A DNA stretch of 33,377 nt from Holospora curviuscula (lineage in GTDB: Bacteria > Pseudomonadota > Alphaproteobacteria > Holosporales > Holosporaceae), in contig NZ_PHHC01000105.1 in assembly GCF_002930195.1 (NCBI RefSeq), positions 1 through 33,377 on the forward strand. The letters are read 5' to 3'. The notes beneath the pieces were generated by a model. It was not told the origin of the DNA, searched no databases, and worked only from the letters and a program-made list of their open reading frames with translations. Every line of letters starts with the position of its first letter. The stretch's first letter is position 1. This document shows, in pieces, positions 32,504 to 33,377 of the stretch. Position numbers and translations under genes: made by a program.

Positions 32504-33243
32504 AATCTAAATTTAACTTATTGATTGCCATCATATTCTCTTGCATAGCTTTTAGTAATGCTTATGCTCTAGAAAGCAAAAAGCTTGATATGTTTGATCG
32601 TGGCCGAGGCAGAAATGTCCCCGTGGTTATTTATCAAGGGAAAACGATAAATAAACCAGTGGTGATCATCAGCCACGGTTATGGCGCCAAAAATACAGAA
32701 TATTCGTTTATCGCAAATGCTCTTGCTGAAACTGGATATTTTGTGGTGAGCATCCAGCATGATCTGGAGACAGATAAGCCTCTTCCTACGACAGGAAATC
32801 TATTTGAAAGAAGAAAACCCCTTTGGGAACGTGGTGTTCAAAACATTTTGTTTGTGATGAATGAACTGCAAAAGATAGAAGCACAGTTGGATCTGAACAA
32901 AGTGATTTTAATAGGTCATTCTAACGGCGGCGATATGTCTATGATGATGGCTCAGCTTTATCCAGATAGGCTATCAAAGATTATTTCCCTTGATAGCAGA
33001 AGGTATCCTTTCCCAAGCAATCCGAAATTAGAGATTTTACGCTTTGGAGCAATAGATGATGAACCAGATGAAGGTGTCGTTCCTGAGTCTGGTGTTCAAG
33101 TTATTTATGTGAAAGGAGCTCGGCATATAGATTTGTGTGATCGAGGGAGTCCTGAAATCAAGGATGAAATTCAAAAATCAATTAGAGCTTGTCCGCAAAT
33201 GAGAGATATGTTAGTGTATCTGGATGATGTTGGATGCAATTGA
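32500..33243 (+). CDS. Secreted alpha/beta hydrolase
   Basis: A 247-residue protein with a signal peptide (MKSKFNLLIAIIFSCIAFSNAYA, cleavage after residue 23). The mature part has PVVIISHGYGAKN for the oxyanion hole, the nucleophile Ser141 in IGHSNGGDMS, and a likely catalytic His in KGARHIDLCD. It should be a periplasmic or exported esterase/peptidase-like hydrolase. AGAGGTG lies just before the ATG. The end is only 9 nt from a transposase start, so the C-terminus may have been altered by insertion of the element. Confidence 0.83.
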   Translation: MKSKFNLLIAIIFSCIAFSNAYALESKKLDMFDRGRGRNVPVVIYQGKTINKPVVIISHGYGAKNTEYSFIANALAETGYFVVSIQHDLETDKPLPTTGNLFERRKPLWERGVQNILFVMNELQKIEAQLDLNKVILIGHSNGGDMSMMMAQLYPDRLSKIISLDSRRYPFPSNPKLEILRFGAIDDEPDEGVVPESGVQVIYVKGARHIDLCDRGSPEIKDEIQKSIRACPQMRDMLVYLDDVGCN

Positions 33244-33252
33244 GGAATATAA

Positions 33253-33377
33253 ATGAATAGAAGAGCGTATGAGACAGATTTAAAAGACAAAGAATGGGAA
33301 TTAATATCGGAATATTTTATACCAAATATTAAGAAGGCTGGCAGGCCTGTGAAACACAGCAGAAGAGAGATATTAGA
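33253..33377 (+). mobile_element. IS5-family transposase, N-terminal part, cut by the window edge
   Basis: The first 41 codons read DLKDKEWELISEYFIPN and GRPVKHSRREIL, the start of the DUF4096 domain that opens many IS5-type transposases. GAGGA precedes the ATG. Only 9 nt separate it from the hydrolase stop, so the left terminal repeat of the IS, if intact, must lie within the hydrolase gene; I could not identify it. The rest is outside the window. Confidence 0.85.

Noticed and set aside
1-33377. CRISPR array or toxin-antitoxin pair
   Set aside because: No regularly spaced repeats with unique spacers and no recognisable toxin or antitoxin pair were found.

Overview
The window is an AT-rich bacterial segment, most likely from a host-associated alphaproteobacterium of the Rickettsiales/Holosporales kind. 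This rests on the small gene after the recombinase at the left edge, whose sequence matches the accessory protein that follows large serine recombinases in alphaproteobacteria, on the low-GC coding style, on many decaying genes, and on a tryptophan operon built for scavenging. The species cannot be fixed from the sequence.

Region 1 (1-1090) is the C-terminal half of a large serine recombinase, interrupted by one in-frame amber codon, plus its small partner gene. Region 2 (1131-10336) is the centrepiece: a ten-gene operon behind a sigma70-like promoter and a 17-residue leader peptide carrying a Trp-Arg-Trp run. It encodes a TrpXYZ-type ABC importer, kynureninase, trpD, trpC, trpF, trpB, trpA and a PRPP synthase. 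There is no trpE or trpG. Kynureninase makes anthranilate from kynurenine, Prs supplies PRPP, and TrpDCFBA turn anthranilate into tryptophan. The logic matches the kynU/prs-containing trp operon known in Chlamydia caviae, but gene order differs and a transporter and a Trp leader are added. Seven of the ten proteins contain no tryptophan at all.

Region 3 (10337-11166) has no convincing gene but holds several hairpins and short repeats and may be a structured RNA or dispersed repeat. Region 4 (11167-14087) has a DUF234-type ATPase with a good extended -10 promoter, then a GNAT/aminoglycoside-kinase pair. Region 5 (14116-24494, minus strand) is a long run led by a MarR regulator: xenobiotic acetyltransferase, GNAT-nucleotidyltransferase-NTF2 fusion, P-loop kinase, CutA-GNAT fusion, RibD-type reductase, triple GNAT, single GNAT, amino-acid racemase, phosphotransferase, methyltransferase, TspO, then an AraC/GyrI-like regulator. 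Most of its upper junctions are ATGA stop/start overlaps.

Region 6 (24759-33243, plus strand) is a second array of the same style: two SDR enzymes, a broken GyrI-like gene, more GNATs, a Nudix protein, a GrpB-GNAT fusion, MepB, a cyclase-family hydrolase (the family that includes kynurenine formamidase) and a secreted alpha/beta hydrolase. An IS5-type transposase runs off the right edge. Many array genes carry frameshifts or stops, while all ten genes of the salvage operon are intact.
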